This document shows, in pieces, positions 32,181-32,933 of a stretch of DNA of 32,933 bases. The position numbers and the translations under genes were made by a program. The DNA is taken from NCBI GenBank assembly GCA_003669605.1, contig QWOP01000065.1, positions 1 through 32,933 of the forward strand. The letters run 5' to 3'. Each line of letters begins with the position of its first letter. Within the stretch, counting starts at the first letter, position 1. The notes beneath the pieces were generated by a model. That model searched no databases, was not told the DNA's origin, and was given only the letters and a program-made list of their open reading frames with translations. The stretch comes from Planctomycetota bacterium. Its GTDB lineage: Bacteria; Planctomycetota; Planctomycetia; Pirellulales; UBA1268.

Positions 32181-32933
32181 ATGCCGGAATCAAACGATCC
32201 GTGGGCTTCGCTCGCCGACAACCTTGGCGCCGGATCGGCGCCGGAGCCGGCTCAGCCCTCCCGCCCGACCACACCGCCGCCCCGCCGGCCTGAGGCGCGG
32301 AAACCGGCCGCGGCGGCCCCGCCCCTCCCCTCTGCCGACTGGGGGGACATCGTGTCGGGACTGGGCCTGCAGCCCGATGCTCCCCCTCCACCGAGAGCCA
32401 GTTCCCCTCCCAGGCCTGCGGCGGCCGTTCCACCTGCTCCTCCGACGCAGCGCCCCGAGCAAGGTGCGGCTGATCGCGGACAATCGGAATTCGACTTCGA
32501 TTTTCGTCCCCCCGCGGAGCGATCTGGGGCTGACAGGGGGAGCGAGCGCCCCGCGGCCCGCCGTGACGACACCGTCCGCGACACCGCGGACCGAGACAAT
32601 CCCCCCCGCAGTGGCGAGGCACGGCAGGACCAGGGGCGCCGGGACGACTCCCGCGGCCGCCGCGACGGGCGGGGACGCGGTGACAACCGCGGCGGCGGTG
32701 AAGCGCGGGTTGGCGGCGAACCGCCCCGTGATCAGCGGCGCCGCGATGATTCCGCAGGGCGATCGGAAGAGCGTCGCGTTGATCTCGGCGACCAGCCATC
32801 CAGCGAGCGGCGGCCTTCCTCCACCGAGCGGGTTGCGTTGGAACGTGGCTCGGACGACCGCAGAGACGACCGCAGGCATGGGGACGACACGGCGGGCGTG
32901 GCCGCGGGCGATCGGGACGGAAGTGGACAGACT
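32181..32933 (+). CDS. Disordered, charged low-complexity protein (start only, runs off the window)
   Basis: An open frame begins at ATG 32181 and continues without a stop to the last base, at least 251 residues. Residues 6-16 (DPWASLADNLG) and about 53-62 (DWGDIVSGLG) look like two copies of a W-x-x-[LI]-x-x-x-LG short motif separated by Pro/Arg/Ala linkers. An FDFDFRPP segment follows, then more than 100 residues rich in Arg, Asp and Gly with RRDD, RGRR and GRGRGDNRGGG, resembling RNA-binding disordered tails. No folded domain is visible yet and I do not recognise the family. The reading frame is supported by lack of stops and by the strongly biased composition. No ribosome site is obvious before the ATG. 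Confidence 0.6.
   Translation, partial: MPESNDPWASLADNLGAGSAPEPAQPSRPTTPPPRRPEARKPAAAAPPLPSADWGDIVSGLGLQPDAPPPPRASSPPRPAAAVPPAPPTQRPEQGAADRGQSEFDFDFRPPAERSGADRGSERPAARRDDTVRDTADRDNPPRSGEARQDQGRRDDSRGRRDGRGRGDNRGGGEARVGGEPPRDQRRRDDSAGRSEERRVDLGDQPSSERRPSSTERVALERGSDDRRDDRRHGDDTAGVAAGDRDGSGQT

Overview
The window looks like chromosomal DNA of a GC-rich planctomycete, probably from a Pirellulales-like lineage. The evidence is a family mix typical of that phylum: a DUF6666-like secreted/outer-membrane protein, NIPSNAP and PQQ-propeller proteins, a DUF447 protein beside beta-RFAP synthase, and a methanopterin-type dihydropteroate-synthase-like protein. Genes are close-packed, with many ATGA stop/start overlaps and weak Shine-Dalgarno sequences. 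No rRNA, IS element, CRISPR array or phage module was seen.

Layout. (1) 1-2244 (+): the end of a type VI secretion locus, with ClpV (cut by the window edge) and two divergent Hcp-like tube proteins separated by a strong hairpin. (2) 2245-4142: a decayed strip holding a Sir2/hydrolase chimeric remnant, a small membrane protein, a frameshifted gene of unknown family and an intact hicBA toxin-antitoxin pair, bounded by tRNA-Pro(GGG). (3) 4338-8296: pyrF (+), then on the minus strand a Nudix hydrolase, ndk and a CBS/DRTGG-type manganese pyrophosphatase, all nucleotide or pyrophosphate chemistry. (4) 8454-10772 (+): ftsH and a Dabb-domain protein. (5) 10780-12329 (-): purine nucleoside phosphorylase and SurE, overlapping by 4 bases. 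(6) 12515-17664 (+): dapA followed by a STAS-domain protein and a complete TrpXYZ-like ABC transporter (permease, ATPase, substrate-binding protein), tightly spaced. (7) 17645-25316: two divergent operons, discussed below. (8) 25443-28132 (-): a membrane-anchored PQQ-type propeller protein overlapped by a short-chain dehydrogenase lacking the catalytic Tyr. (9) 28344-32933 (+): a PLP-dependent Cys/Met-metabolism enzyme, the DUF6666-like protein with a terminator, and the start of a disordered protein that runs off the end.

The most coherent biology is region 7. The minus operon is NIPSNAP, GT87-type membrane glycosyltransferase, DUF447 and beta-RFAP synthase. The plus operon is DHPS-like protein, pabB and pabA. 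beta-RFAP synthase condenses 4-aminobenzoate with PRPP in the first committed step of tetrahydromethanopterin (H4MPT) synthesis, and pabBA (with a lyase not seen here) makes 4-aminobenzoate. The two divergent operons therefore read as a precursor-supply and early-synthesis module for the H4MPT one-carbon carrier. The GT87 and NIPSNAP genes and the unknown C-terminal domain of the STAS protein are the parts whose roles I cannot assign.
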